DNA of 64,000 bases. Origin: Nitrospirillum iridis. Its GTDB lineage: Bacteria; Pseudomonadota; Alphaproteobacteria; Azospirillales; Azospirillaceae. Under the pieces are notes generated by a model. That model was given only the letters and a program-made list of their open reading frames with translations. It was not told where the DNA came from and ran no database searches. A program made the position numbers and the translations under genes. This document shows positions 1 through 9,023 of this stretch, piece by piece (the stretch's first letter is position 1; each line of letters starts with the position of its first letter). The stretch spans positions 1 through 64,000 of the forward strand of contig NZ_JACIIZ010000010.1 of the NCBI RefSeq assembly GCF_014205765.1. The letters run 5' to 3'.

Positions 1-783
1 ACGGAGGCGGCGGGCTACCGCGCCAGCAGCGCCGGGGTGGTGCTGGGTGCGGACTGGTTCGCCAGCGACGAGGTCATGGCGGGCCTGGCGTTCAGTTGGA
101 TCAACAGCGCGTCGGTGGGCCAGGGGGTGATGGCGGGGAGCACGACGCGGGTGGGCAGCTACCAGCTGACGGCCTACAGCGTCTGGCGTCCGGATTGGGC
201 GGATCAGAAGCTGTCGATCGAAGGCCAGCTGGGCTTCGGCTACAACCACTTCGACCAGCGGCGGACCATCGCCTTCCTGGGGGCGCGGGCCAACGCCAAC
301 TATGGCGGGGAGCAGTACCTGGGCAAGGTGACGGTGGGCTACGACCTGCCGACGACAGCGGACTTCACCCTGACGCCGCAGATCAGCCTGCGCGCCGTGC
401 GTATGACCAACCACGGCTACCAGGAACGGGACGCCGGGGCGGCCAACATGGCGGTCGACGCGCTGGCGACCAAGGCCCTGACCCAGGAACTGGGGTTGAA
501 GGTGGATACCCGCATCGACACCGTGCTGGGCCGCCTGTTCCCGGACCTGCGGGTGTTCTGGGTGCACGATTATCTGAACGGCCCCATCGCCACCACCGGC
601 AACCTGGCGGGCGTCGCCTTCGCCAGCACCACCGGCCGGCCCAATGCCGACGGCTTGGGGCTGGCCTTGGGGGCGACGGTGGAACAGTCGGACGGCTTCA
701 AGCTGCGCTTGGAGTACAATGGCGAACTGCGTCGCGACTATCAGGGCCACTCCGGCGTGCTGCGCGCCAGCTGGGATTTCTAG
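1..783 (+). CDS. Autotransporter beta-domain, C-terminal part (5' truncated by window edge)
   Basis: The frame is open from the first base, so the gene starts outside the window and 260 codons remain. The visible protein alternates hydrophobic and polar residues as amphipathic beta-strands (for example GVVLGADWF, MAGLAFSW, LSIEGQLGFGYN, FKLRLEYNGEL) and ends in SWDF with a terminal phenylalanine, the usual outer-membrane barrel assembly signal. This matches the beta-barrel translocator of type V autotransporters, which inserts in the outer membrane and exports the upstream passenger. The passenger is not visible, so its role is unknown. A strong hairpin follows the stop. Confidence is high for a barrel and moderate for the autotransporter label. 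Confidence 0.85.
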   Translation, partial: TEAAGYRASSAGVVLGADWFASDEVMAGLAFSWINSASVGQGVMAGSTTRVGSYQLTAYSVWRPDWADQKLSIEGQLGFGYNHFDQRRTIAFLGARANANYGGEQYLGKVTVGYDLPTTADFTLTPQISLRAVRMTNHGYQERDAGAANMAVDALATKALTQELGLKVDTRIDTVLGRLFPDLRVFWVHDYLNGPIATTGNLAGVAFASTTGRPNADGLGLALGATVEQSDGFKLRLEYNGELRRDYQGHSGVLRASWDF

Positions 784-811
784 ATCGGCCAGCCGGGATT
801 TCCAGATCGGA
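768..811. repeat. 22-bp imperfect tandem duplication across the stop codon
   Basis: Two adjacent 22-bp copies (768-789 and 790-811) differ at three positions. Copy one contains the last codons and the TAG stop of the autotransporter; copy two lies just downstream with the TAG changed to CAG. The period is not a multiple of three. It looks like a slippage duplication at the gene end. Confidence 0.7.
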
Positions 812-812
812 T

Positions 813-840
813 CGTGCGAAGGCGGAATCGCCTTCGCACG
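813..840. terminator. Hairpin between convergent genes
   Basis: A perfect 12-bp inverted repeat (CGTGCGAAGGCG / CGCCTTCGCACG) with a GAAT loop sits between the autotransporter stop and the end of the opposing transporter gene. There is no T-tract. A bidirectional terminator is the likely role. Confidence 0.65.
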
Positions 841-901
841 TGACGCCCCGGGGGGACAAACCCGGCGACGTCGACCGGGGTTGATCCCCGTGCGGTCCTC
901 G

Positions 902-2227
902 TCAATCGCCGCCTTCCAGCACCGCCAGTTCAGTCCGGATGGCCTGATGGCGGCTGGCGGTCAGGGGGTGCCGCCAGACCAGGGGAACAGCAGCGGCCTG
1001 TAGGACCAGGGGCACCCAGATGGCGGCGGCCGTCAGCGTGTTCAGCGCCAGGGACGTCTGCTGCGCCGCCTGAGGGTCGAATCCAGCCCAGCCCAGCGCG
1101 GCCAGGGCCAGGGCGGGGCCGATGGCGGCCGACAGCTTGTCGGACACCGACAGGAGAGCCACCATCGTTCCCATCTGGTCGGCACCCGTGGCCAGCCGCC
1201 GTTCATCCCCCAGGTCGGCCATCATGGACCGCACCAGCACCGGGTCGGCCGACAGCAGGACGCCGAACCCGCCGAGGATGACCATCCCCGCCGTCCGCCC
1301 GGACCAGGGCAGCAGGTGCACCACCAGGGTCATGAGGGCCAGGCCGCCGAAGCCCAACGCCAGGGCGCGGTGCTTTTCCAGCAGGGTGCCCAGCCGTCCC
1401 CAGAGATAGGCGCCGGCAATGGCGCCCAGCTTGACGGCGAACAGCAGGGCGGCCGTTTCCGCCGGAGCGAGGCCGTGGATGAAGCCGTAATAGAAGAAGA
1501 ACACGCCACCCGCGGCATAGACGGCGGTGCTGGACAGGAAATCAGCCGCCAGCAGCCGGGCGATACCGGCCTGGCCCAACAGGCGACGATAGTCGTTCCA
1601 GTCCGGCGGACGGCGCAGGCCGGCCGGATGCTCCCGTACCAGCAGCAGCGCGAGCGCTACCCCCACCGGCAGGCTCAACAGAATGAACCAGCCCATGGCG
1701 GGCAACGCCTGCTCCGGCGTGGCGCGCAACGCGGGCAGCAGGGGGATGGCGGTGATCGCCAACCCGCCCACCAGGAACAGGGCCTGGCACCAGGCGAAGA
1801 TGGCGTTGCGCTCATCATAGTCGTTTGACAGCGTGCTGCCCCAGCCCACATGAGCGACGAAGCACAGCGACCAGGCGGCATAGGTGCCGGCCAGGCACAG
1901 GACCAGACGGGTGAGGCTGGCGGCCTGTGGTGGCCCCAGAGGCGGCATGAACAGGCCGTAGACCGACAGCATCAACAAGGGCGTGCCAAGCGCCAGCCAG
2001 AAGCGGAAACGGCCGTGGCGTGAGCGGGTGCGGTCGATCAGGGCGCCGGCCAGGGGGTCGACGATGATGTCGGCCAGGCGCGCCATCAGGAAGGCCATGC
2101 CCACCAGCCCCAGGGGCAAGCCCACCACGGTGCCATAATATTCCGGCAGATAGATCAGCAGCGGCAGCCCCAGGCCCGCCAGCCCCACGGCGGGGGCGGC
2201 ATAGGCCGCCTTGGTCACAATACGCAT
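902..2227 (-). CDS. MFS transporter of the GPH (sugar:cation symporter, MelB-like) type
   Basis: A 441-residue integral membrane protein with about twelve hydrophobic segments. After the first helix pair it carries the GPH-family signature DIIVDPLAGALIDRTRSRHG (D-P-x2-G-x3-D then a basic RSRHGR loop), which places it with glycoside/pentoside/hexuronide symporters rather than drug exporters. It should move a sugar or glycoside across the inner membrane with H+ or Na+. The ATG at 2227 is preferred because the helices begin there and the more upstream ATGs add a non-conserved leader; the ATG at 2239 is also possible. No catabolic gene adjoins it, so the substrate cannot be inferred. It is convergent with the autotransporter gene. 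Confidence 0.85.
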   Translation of the reverse strand: MRIVTKAAYAAPAVGLAGLGLPLLIYLPEYYGTVVGLPLGLVGMAFLMARLADIIVDPLAGALIDRTRSRHGRFRFWLALGTPLLMLSVYGLFMPPLGPPQAASLTRLVLCLAGTYAAWSLCFVAHVGWGSTLSNDYDERNAIFAWCQALFLVGGLAITAIPLLPALRATPEQALPAMGWFILLSLPVGVALALLLVREHPAGLRRPPDWNDYRRLLGQAGIARLLAADFLSSTAVYAAGGVFFFYYGFIHGLAPAETAALLFAVKLGAIAGAYLWGRLGTLLEKHRALALGFGGLALMTLVVHLLPWSGRTAGMVILGGFGVLLSADPVLVRSMMADLGDERRLATGADQMGTMVALLSVSDKLSAAIGPALALAALGWAGFDPQAAQQTSLALNTLTAAAIWVPLVLQAAAVPLVWRHPLTASRHQAIRTELAVLEGGD

Positions 2228-2368
2228 CCCATTCCCCATCGCCCGGGCCGGCAAGCAATAGCTGCCGATCCGGAACCCGGGTCCGGCATCGGCCAGCGGC
2301 AATCCTGCCACCGGTGCCGGCGCTATACCATTGATCCTAGGAACATGTGAGGGACATGGGGGGAACGT

Positions 2369-2854
2369 TCACGCGCTCAGCGCTTCACGTTCGCAGGTGG
2401 TGGGCAGCTGTGAGGCGGGGGGTGTCAGCGTCAGGCGGTTGTGGCTCAGCGCGCTGGCCAAGGCCCGGGCGGTCATGGCCAGAGTGGGGCGGTCATCCTC
2501 CGCCGCCAGCCAGCGCAATTGGGCGTCGAACTGCGCTTCCCGACCGTTCTGGGCGGCGGCGACCAACATCAGCACCTGGCGTTCGTCCCCCGTCAGGCTG
2601 GGGCAGCCGGGGTGGCCGATGGACAGCTCTCGCCGGCAGATGTGGATAAGGGCCAGCAGGAAGGTATGCAGGGTGGCCAACACTTCGCGCCCATCCTCGC
2701 CGCAGGTGTCGGTGAACTCCCGCCCCACCAGGGGGCCGTAGTCCTTGCCCTTGACCATACGCCGCAAGGCCCAGACGAGCAGATGCTCACCGGGGCCGAA
2801 TTCCGGCGTGTGGTCCATCGTTCCGGTCACGGCATCCATCAACGACATCATCAT
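2369..2854 (-). CDS. Hypothetical protein, 161 aa
   Basis: I do not recognise a family. The protein is soluble and mostly helical. It begins with a run of possible start methionines (MMMSLM), has two cysteines in the middle (in DTCGED and HICRRE) and a polar C-terminal tail. A segment rich in Ala/Arg/Leu around residues 95-140 could form a helical bundle. Codon use is like that of the neighbours and no frame competes well, so it is probably a real gene. It is followed after 57 bases by nothing coding and then by the transporter start on the same strand. The exact start is uncertain among the first three methionines. Confidence 0.6.
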   Translation of the reverse strand: MMMSLMDAVTGTMDHTPEFGPGEHLLVWALRRMVKGKDYGPLVGREFTDTCGEDGREVLATLHTFLLALIHICRRELSIGHPGCPSLTGDERQVLMLVAAAQNGREAQFDAQLRWLAAEDDRPTLAMTARALASALSHNRLTLTPPASQLPTTCEREALSA

Positions 2855-3187
2855 GTCCCCCGGCGGCTCCCGTCCCCGTCATCGGGGAAGGGCGGCGCCG
2901 TAGATGCAAACTATTCTCAAATCATAGTCCATGTCAGGAGCGATGGCAAAGACCGCCGTCACATCCAAGCGGTCGTATCACCATCGGGTCCATCCAAACG
3001 AACATCCTATACCCATCCCGGACGCCAGGCACCCCCAAGCGCCGGGGGCGCCAAAAGGTCACGGTGGCCAATTGGTCGCAAGGGAGAGGGGCGGACAGAC
3101 ATGACGGCACCGGCGCCCTATCCTGTGACCAACCGGTCCCCAGGCAAGTGGGGGCCCGCCCCTGGAACGGCAAGAGGACCTGGCAGA
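2855..3187. other. Divergent intergenic region, no gene seen
   Basis: About 330 bases between a leftward hypothetical gene and the rightward dehydrogenase. A relatively AT-rich patch (about 2904-2930) could hold a promoter but I cannot assign -35/-10 boxes. An in-frame ATG at 3101 behind a GGAGAGGGG stretch could extend the dehydrogenase by 29 residues; those residues are proline/glycine-rich and unlike the family, so I left them out. Confidence 0.5.
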
Positions 3188-4156
3188 ATGGCCCCCCGCT
3201 TCGATATCGACCTATTGATGCCCGCCCCGATGATGGACTTCGTGGTGGAGCGACTGGACCAGGCATTCCGTGTCCACAAGCTGTGGCTGGCCCCGGACCG
3301 GGACGCCCTGCTGACCCAGGTGGCGCCCAGCGTGCGCGCCATCGCCGCCGCCGGGGGCGTCTCCATCGGCGCCCCCCTCATGGGCCGGTTGCCGCGTCTG
3401 GAATGCGTGTCGGGCTTTGGTGTGGGCTACGACAGCATCGACGCCCGCTGGGCGGGCGCCCACGGCATCGTCGTCACCAATACCCCCGACGTGCTGACGG
3501 AAGAGGTTGCGGACACGGCCCTTGCGCTGACGCTGATGACCGTCCGCCGCCTGGGACAGGCGGAACGCTACCTGCGCGCCGGTGGATGGCTGGAGAGGCC
3601 GTTCCCCCTGACGCCGACCTTGCGCGGTCGCACCGCCGGCATCCTGGGCCTGGGCCGCATCGGCAAGGCCATCGCCCAGCGCCTGGCCGCCTGTGGGCTG
3701 TCCGTGCACTATCACGGCCGCCACCGGCAGGCCGACGTCGCGTTCCCCTACCACGCAACGCCCAAGGACCTGGCCCAGGCCGTGGACATCCTGGTGGTGG
3801 TGACCCCCGGCGGCGCGGACACCCGCCACCTCATCGATGGCGATGTGCTGCGGGCGCTGGGTCCCGACGGCGTCCTCATCAATATCGCGCGCGGTTCCGT
3901 GGTGGATGAGGCGGCGCTGATCGCGGCCTTGCGGGCCGGTGCCATCCTGGGTGCCGGCCTGGACGTGTTCGCCAACGAACCGCGGGTGCCCCAGGCCCTG
4001 CTGGAGCTGGACAATGCGGTGCTGCTGCCCCATGTCGGCTCCGCCACCATCCACACCCGCCGCGCCATGGGCCAACTGGTGGTGGATAACCTGACGGCCT
4101 GGGCGGAAGGTCGCCCGGTGCTGACCCCCGTGCCGGAGACGCCGTTGGCACTCTAG
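3188..4156 (+). CDS. D-isomer-specific 2-hydroxyacid dehydrogenase (glyoxylate/hydroxypyruvate reductase-like)
   Basis: A cytosolic NAD(P)H-dependent oxidoreductase of 322 residues, normal for the family, that interconverts 2-oxo acids and D-2-hydroxy acids. The Rossmann motif GLGRIG lies at about 154-159. The catalytic triad is visible: Arg235 (in NIARGSVVDE), Glu264 (in FANEP) and His282 (in LLPHVGSAT). GFGVGYDSID near residue 77 matches the substrate loop of the GhrB/hydroxypyruvate branch. The start at 3188 was chosen because homologues begin close to this point. It is convergent with corA, the two stops being only 7 bases apart. The exact substrate is not determined by the sequence. Confidence 0.9.
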   Translation: MAPRFDIDLLMPAPMMDFVVERLDQAFRVHKLWLAPDRDALLTQVAPSVRAIAAAGGVSIGAPLMGRLPRLECVSGFGVGYDSIDARWAGAHGIVVTNTPDVLTEEVADTALALTLMTVRRLGQAERYLRAGGWLERPFPLTPTLRGRTAGILGLGRIGKAIAQRLAACGLSVHYHGRHRQADVAFPYHATPKDLAQAVDILVVVTPGGADTRHLIDGDVLRALGPDGVLINIARGSVVDEAALIAALRAGAILGAGLDVFANEPRVPQALLELDNAVLLPHVGSATIHTRRAMGQLVVDNLTAWAEGRPVLTPVPETPLAL

Positions 4157-4163
4157 CCCTGGC

Positions 4164-5141
4164 CTAGAGCCAACCCCGGCGCCGGAAATACCAGTAGGGC
4201 AGGATGGCGGAGAACACCATCAGGCACAGCGCGCCGGGATAGCCGAAGACCAGATCCAGTTCTGGCATGTGCTTGAAGTTCATGCCGTAGATGGAGGCGA
4301 TCAGCGTCGGCGGCAGGAAGATGACGGCCGCCACGCTGAAAATCTTGATGATGGCGTTCTGCTGGATATTGATCAGGCCCAAGGTCGAATCCAGCAGGAA
4401 CTGCGTCGTCTGCGCTAGATAGAGATTGTAGTCCAGCAGCGACTGGATATCGCCGTTCAGGGTATTCAGGGCCAGTTTCGTTTCGGGGGCGATGGGTGTC
4501 GCCTTCTCCGCCGCCTTCAGGAAGGAGACGGTGCGGGCCAAGCTATGCAGGCTTTCCCGCACCCGCGAAGCGAGGTCGCCGCTGCGGCCGATGCGCTTCA
4601 GGGCCGTCTGCAGGTCGGCGTCGATGATGCTGGGCCGCTGTCCATCTTCCTGGCTGAAGACGGATCGGGACAGCGTGTCCAGCCCCTCCTTCACCTCCTC
4701 CAGCACGTCGGCGACACGGGCGACGATGGCGCTCAGCACGCCCAGCATGATGGCCTCGGGATCGGTGGGCGGGGCCGTGCCCTGGTCCACCCGGGCGGTG
4801 AATGTGCGGAAGGGCGTGGTATCGACATAGCGCACGGTCACCAGATGGTGAGGGGTCAGGATGAAGGTGGCGTCGGCCAGGGCCGGCCCCAGCGGCGCCT
4901 GGCGGGTCAGCACCCGCACCGTCATGACCAGGGCGTCGCCCTCCTTGTACAGCTGGGCGCTGCTCTCGATCTCCCGCATCTCCTCCCGCGTGGGAATCTC
5001 CACGCCCAGCGTCGCCTCGACCGCCGTCTCCTCCTCCTTGGTGGGGGCGAGCATGTCGATCCAAAGATCGTCGGCCAGGCAGTCGGCACCAGGCCCCTGC
5101 CGGGTCAGGGCACCGTTCTCAAGCCGGTACAGGGTCAACAT
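4164..5141 (-). CDS. corA: CorA-family magnesium/cobalt transporter
   Basis: A 325-residue inner-membrane cation channel. A long helical cytoplasmic N-terminal domain (1-265) is followed by two transmembrane helices at about 266-283 and 300-317. The first ends in the diagnostic selectivity motif Y-G-M-N (GMN at 286-288), followed by the short acidic loop MPELD of CorA proteins. The C-terminus is basic (RRRGWL), as expected for the inside. The frame opens upstream at 5210, but the ATG at 5141 fits the family start (MLTLYRLENG). It should mediate Mg2+ and possibly Co2+ or Ni2+ uptake as a pentamer. It is unrelated in sequence to the P-type Mg2+ ATPase found near 53-56 kb. Confidence 0.93.
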   Translation of the reverse strand: MLTLYRLENGALTRQGPGADCLADDLWIDMLAPTKEEETAVEATLGVEIPTREEMREIESSAQLYKEGDALVMTVRVLTRQAPLGPALADATFILTPHHLVTVRYVDTTPFRTFTARVDQGTAPPTDPEAIMLGVLSAIVARVADVLEEVKEGLDTLSRSVFSQEDGQRPSIIDADLQTALKRIGRSGDLASRVRESLHSLARTVSFLKAAEKATPIAPETKLALNTLNGDIQSLLDYNLYLAQTTQFLLDSTLGLINIQQNAIIKIFSVAAVIFLPPTLIASIYGMNFKHMPELDLVFGYPGALCLMVFSAILPYWYFRRRGWL

Positions 5142-5245
5142 CGAAGGCGTCTTTCCAGTCGTGGTCACGGGCAAGAAAGCAGGCTGTCCACCCTGAAAGG
5201 CAAGGACCATTGCTGGATCGCAAAGATATGCCGGGCGTCATGCGG

Positions 5246-6940
5246 CTAACCCCGCGCCAAGTCCACAAGCCCCATCTTGGCCAACCAGGACACGGTGCGC
5301 CGCAGCAGCGTCGCGTCCGACCCTTGATAGGCACCCATCAGGTCACCCAGTCTGACGGATCCCCGCGCCAAGCGGTCCAGCACGGCGCGGCATAGCATCT
5401 CATCGCCCAGGGGTGGGAACGCGCTCTGGTTCAGAGGGGACTGGCGCAATGCGGTCAGCCGGTCAGCCGACACCACCCCGCCCAGGCGCAACGCCGTGTC
5501 GTCATCCAGCGCCAGGGTGGCGTAGCTGGCGAAGCTGCCGAAGGGATCGGCGCGCAAGGGGTGGGCTGGGGCGCCATCCGCCCGGGGGGCCACAGCGGCA
5601 GCCGAGGCTCGGATGCGCGCCAACTCGGCCCAAAGATCCTGGTAGGCGGCGATGATATGGCGCCAGTCGTAGACATCCGCCGCCCGTCGCTGTCCAGCCG
5701 CCCCCATCCGCCGGCGCAGCGCCGGATCCTCGGCCAGGCGCAACAAGGCGTTCGCGCAGGCGCCGACATCGACACCAATGGCCTGGCAGGCCGCACCCGT
5801 GTAGGCGTCGCCAGACAGGGCGCCGGTGGTGAAGGCCTTGGCCAGGTCGCCGCCATCACCCTCCGGCGGCATCCAAGTGGGGATGCGGAAACCGTCGACG
5901 CCATGCCGCACCGTGTCACGATAGCCGTTCCAGTCGCTGACCACCACCGGCAAGCCGGCGGCCATGGCCTCGATGGGGGTGAGGCCGAAGGTCTCCTGGA
6001 TGTTGTCCGGCAGGGAAAGGAAGATATCGGCGGCGGACCAGGCGCCACGTCGCGCGACCGGGTCGCGGCCATCGATGAAGGCGTGCAGGGCGGTGGGGGC
6101 ATGGTCCAGCGCCGCCTGGATGAAGGCATCGCGGGTGTCGCCGTCGTGGAACCAGCCGCATTGCAGGAACAGGACCCGGCGGCCCGCCCCGCCGCCGGCG
6201 GGCGGCGCCTTCAGTTGGGTGGCCATCCGTTCCACCGCCAGGTAGGCCGGAATGGGGTGGGCCTTGCCGCGATGGTTGAAGCGGCCCACCCACAGGATGA
6301 TGATATCATCCACGCCCATGCCGAACTGGCGGCGCAGCGCCTGGCCGGCCGCATCCCGGGTCGCGTCGGCGGCGAAAGCGGCGACGTCCACGCCCAGGGG
6401 GATGATCGGCAGTTGCACCGGGCAGAACGGCCGGCCGCCCACCCGGTCCGCCAGATAGTCACGCCAATCCGCCAGGACGCGATCATAGGTGCGGCGCACG
6501 ACGGTGGAGGTGCAGATGACGGCGTCCCAGGGCTGGACTGGGGCCACCATCAGGTTGCCGATGGAGTCCAGCACCCGCTCGGTCGCCGTGGTGTGGCTTA
6601 TGCCGCAAAGGCTATAGGCATGCTGCGGACCGAAGCGCCGCACCCAGGCCAGGGGGCCGAAGCCCGGCGCCGGATGGAACAGGGCGCCCACCCGGCCGAG
6701 CGCCACCGTGTCGCCGTTGCGGACCATGGTGTGAGGACGGTGCCCCTGGCCCAGACGCTCCACCCGCGCCTGGAAGTCCTTGGCCTCCCCCTCATTGCGG
6801 ACGTGGCAGACGAGGGCGTCCACCGTCGCGTGCCGGATCAGCCCGTTGATCAGTCCCTCATTGGCGGCGTTCACCCCCATCACCAGCGGGCCGTCGGCGG
6901 AGAAGGTGGTGGGATAGTAGTCGATCGCGCAGTTGTGCAT
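5246..6940 (-). CDS. Glycosyltransferase family 4 (GT-B) protein
   Basis: A 564-residue protein with a GT-B core. The C-terminal Rossmann half contains IILWVGRFNHRGKAHP (about 225-240), then the nucleotide-sugar signature ETFGLTPIEAMAAGLPVVVS, in which the E-x7-E pair is intact, followed by NGYRDTVRHGVDGF. These features are typical of retaining GT4 enzymes that transfer sugars from nucleotide donors. The last 130 residues, including SPLNQSAFPPLGDEMLCRAV, are an extra helical tail beyond the usual fold. No transmembrane segment is seen. Target and donor are unknown; it stands apart from the other polysaccharide genes of the window. The ATG at 6940 was preferred over an upstream TTG. Confidence 0.82.
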   Translation of the reverse strand: MHNCAIDYYPTTFSADGPLVMGVNAANEGLINGLIRHATVDALVCHVRNEGEAKDFQARVERLGQGHRPHTMVRNGDTVALGRVGALFHPAPGFGPLAWVRRFGPQHAYSLCGISHTTATERVLDSIGNLMVAPVQPWDAVICTSTVVRRTYDRVLADWRDYLADRVGGRPFCPVQLPIIPLGVDVAAFAADATRDAAGQALRRQFGMGVDDIIILWVGRFNHRGKAHPIPAYLAVERMATQLKAPPAGGGAGRRVLFLQCGWFHDGDTRDAFIQAALDHAPTALHAFIDGRDPVARRGAWSAADIFLSLPDNIQETFGLTPIEAMAAGLPVVVSDWNGYRDTVRHGVDGFRIPTWMPPEGDGGDLAKAFTTGALSGDAYTGAACQAIGVDVGACANALLRLAEDPALRRRMGAAGQRRAADVYDWRHIIAAYQDLWAELARIRASAAAVAPRADGAPAHPLRADPFGSFASYATLALDDDTALRLGGVVSADRLTALRQSPLNQSAFPPLGDEMLCRAVLDRLARGSVRLGDLMGAYQGSDATLLRRTVSWLAKMGLVDLARG

Positions 6941-7013
6941 GGGGACCGCGGGCAAGAAGGCCGTGAGGCATGAGGACGGCGCGAGCCCTGGGCTGCCGGC
7001 CCCGTTCCCGGTG

Positions 7014-9023
7014 CTACCCCTGCGTCAGCGCCCGCACCTTTTGGCCAAGATCGTCCAGGTCGAAGGGTTTGGCAATGTAATCCATGCCGTCACCCACGAA
7101 GGTCGAGCGTTGGCTGGCCCCCTCGGCATAGCCGGTGGCGAACAGGACCTTGAGGCCGGGCCTCAGGCGCCGGGCTTCCGCCGCCAGCTCCCGGCCGTTC
7201 ATACCGGGCAGGCCGACGTCGGTCAGCAGCAGGTCGATGGCCTCGTCGCCGGCCAGGTGGGGCAGGGCGTCGGCGGCGGAGGCGACCTCGATCACGCGAT
7301 AGCCGTGCTCCTCCAGGATATCGACCACCACCATCCGCACCACCAGCTCGTCTTCCACCACCAGCACGGTGCCCCGGCCCTTGGGCGGCGCTTCCGGCGG
7401 GGCCGTGTCGGGCGCTTCCGCCGCCACCGGGGTGGCCGGGTCACGGGGCATGTACAGGCAGATGGTCGTGCCCTCGCCGGGGGTGGAGTGCAGGGTGACG
7501 TGACCGCCCACCTGCCGGGCGAAACCGTAGATCATGGACAGGCCCAGGCCGGTGCCATGGCCGATGGGCTTGGTGGTAAAGAAGGGGTCGAAGGCCTTCT
7601 CCAGCACGTCCTGCGTCATGCCGGTGCCGGTATCCGTCACGCAGGACAGGACATAGTCGCCCGGTCGCAGGTCGGCCGACTCCCGCTCATCCCCGGCGGT
7701 GACGGTCACGTTGCTGGTATGGATGGTCAGGCGGCCGCCGTTGGCCATGGCGTCGCGCGCGTTGATGGCCAGGTTCAGGATGGCGCTTTCAAACTGGTTG
7801 GCGTCGGTGATGGCGGGCCACAGGTCGGGCGCCAGGGTGATCTTCAATTCGATGTCATGGCCCAGGGTCCGCCGCAGCAGGTCGGCCAGCGACCGCACCA
7901 GCTGGTTGATGTCGGCGCTTTTGAGGTCCAGCGTCTGGCGCCGGGCGAAGGCCAGCAGGCGATGGGTCAGCCCCGCCGCCCGATTGGCGGAGGACAGGAT
8001 GCTGTCGACATAGCGGCCGATGCTGTCAAAACGCGCGTCACGCACGCGCTTCTGGATCAGGTCGGCGGCGCCAACGATGCCGGCCAGCATATTGTTGAAA
8101 TCGTGGGCGATGCCGCCGGTCAGCTGGCCGATCGCCTCCATCTTGTGCGACTGGCGCAGGGCTTCCTCCTTCACCCTCAGCTCTTCGGTGCGCGAGGCGA
8201 CCTCCGCCTCCAGCGCCTCGCGGGCCAGCTTGGTTTCGGTGATGTCGACGGCGCAGCCGGCATAGCCCAGGAAGGCGCCGCCGTCGTCAAAGCGCGGGCT
8301 GCTTTCACAGCGCAGCCAGCGGATCTCCCCGGACGCCTTGCGCACGCGAATGTCGTCCAGGAACGGGGCCTGCCGCTGGAACGTCCCGCTGCGGGTGGCG
8401 CTGAACGCGGGCCAGTCGTCCTCATGGATCAGCGCGGCCCACCCTTCCGTCTCCATGCGGGCCGCCGGCACACCGAATTCCGTCTCGAACCGTCGGTTGG
8501 CGAAGACGATGCGCGCCTCGGTGTCGACCGACCAGATCAGGGCCGGGGCGCTGTCCGCCATCAGGCGGAAACGCTGCTCGCTTTCCCGCAGCGCCTGGGC
8601 CGCCCGGCGCGCCTGGCGCCGGTCCTCCGCCTCGCGCAGGGCCCGGGTGACCACCATGGGGATGCGGGCCAGGTTGCGCTTGGTCACATAGTCGGTGGCG
8701 CCGGCCCGTAGGGCCTCGGTCGCGAATTCCTCACCGATGACACCGGAGATGAAGATGACGGGCACCGCCGGATCCCGCGCCCGGGCCAGTTCCAGGGCCG
8801 CCAGTCCATTGAAACCGGGCAGCGAATAGTCGGAAAGGATGATGTCGAAGGCGCCTGATGCCAGGGCCGCCTCATAGTCGGCCCGCACCGCGGCACGCGT
8901 CAGGGACACGGGCCGATCGATCTTGCAGAATTGGTGGGAGATCAGTTCGGCATCGATGTCGCTGTCCTCAACCAACAGCAAGCTGACAGGCGTCTCTCCA
9001 GGCGCTGATACCGGTCGCGACAC
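7014..9023 (-). CDS. Hybrid sensor histidine kinase (REC-PAS-HisKA-HATPase-REC)
   Basis: A 669-residue cytosolic multidomain kinase without membrane segments. Order: N-terminal receiver (about 12-130, acidic pair E19/D20, phospho-acceptor D65 in SDYSLPG), PAS/PAC (about 148-265), coiled linker, HisKA with H307 in GGIAHDFNNML, HATPase with DTGTGM, FFTTK and GTGLGLSM, and a C-terminal receiver (about 553-668, LVVEDE, LLTDVGLPGMNG). The HDFNN form of the H-box and the C-terminal receiver are typical of soluble hybrid kinases. Translation starts at GTG 9023, overlapping the TAG of the preceding response regulator by one base, so the two are translationally coupled. It is the last gene of the bacteriophytochrome operon; its N-terminal receiver could accept phosphate from the upstream kinase, making a relay. 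That link is an inference. Confidence 0.92.
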   Translation of the reverse strand: MSRPVSAPGETPVSLLLVEDSDIDAELISHQFCKIDRPVSLTRAAVRADYEAALASGAFDIILSDYSLPGFNGLAALELARARDPAVPVIFISGVIGEEFATEALRAGATDYVTKRNLARIPMVVTRALREAEDRRQARRAAQALRESEQRFRLMADSAPALIWSVDTEARIVFANRRFETEFGVPAARMETEGWAALIHEDDWPAFSATRSGTFQRQAPFLDDIRVRKASGEIRWLRCESSPRFDDGGAFLGYAGCAVDITETKLAREALEAEVASRTEELRVKEEALRQSHKMEAIGQLTGGIAHDFNNMLAGIVGAADLIQKRVRDARFDSIGRYVDSILSSANRAAGLTHRLLAFARRQTLDLKSADINQLVRSLADLLRRTLGHDIELKITLAPDLWPAITDANQFESAILNLAINARDAMANGGRLTIHTSNVTVTAGDERESADLRPGDYVLSCVTDTGTGMTQDVLEKAFDPFFTTKPIGHGTGLGLSMIYGFARQVGGHVTLHSTPGEGTTICLYMPRDPATPVAAEAPDTAPPEAPPKGRGTVLVVEDELVVRMVVVDILEEHGYRVIEVASAADALPHLAGDEAIDLLLTDVGLPGMNGRELAAEARRLRPGLKVLFATGYAEGASQRSTFVGDGMDYIAKPFDLDDLGQKVRALTQG

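Noticed and set aside
2441-3187. Extension of the 2-hydroxyacid dehydrogenase by about 250 codons
   Set aside because: It overlaps a leftward gene and is not like the family; the enzyme core starts at 3188.
6933-8711. Rightward open frame of about 590 codons
   Set aside because: Antisense to the hybrid kinase gene, no recognisable features.
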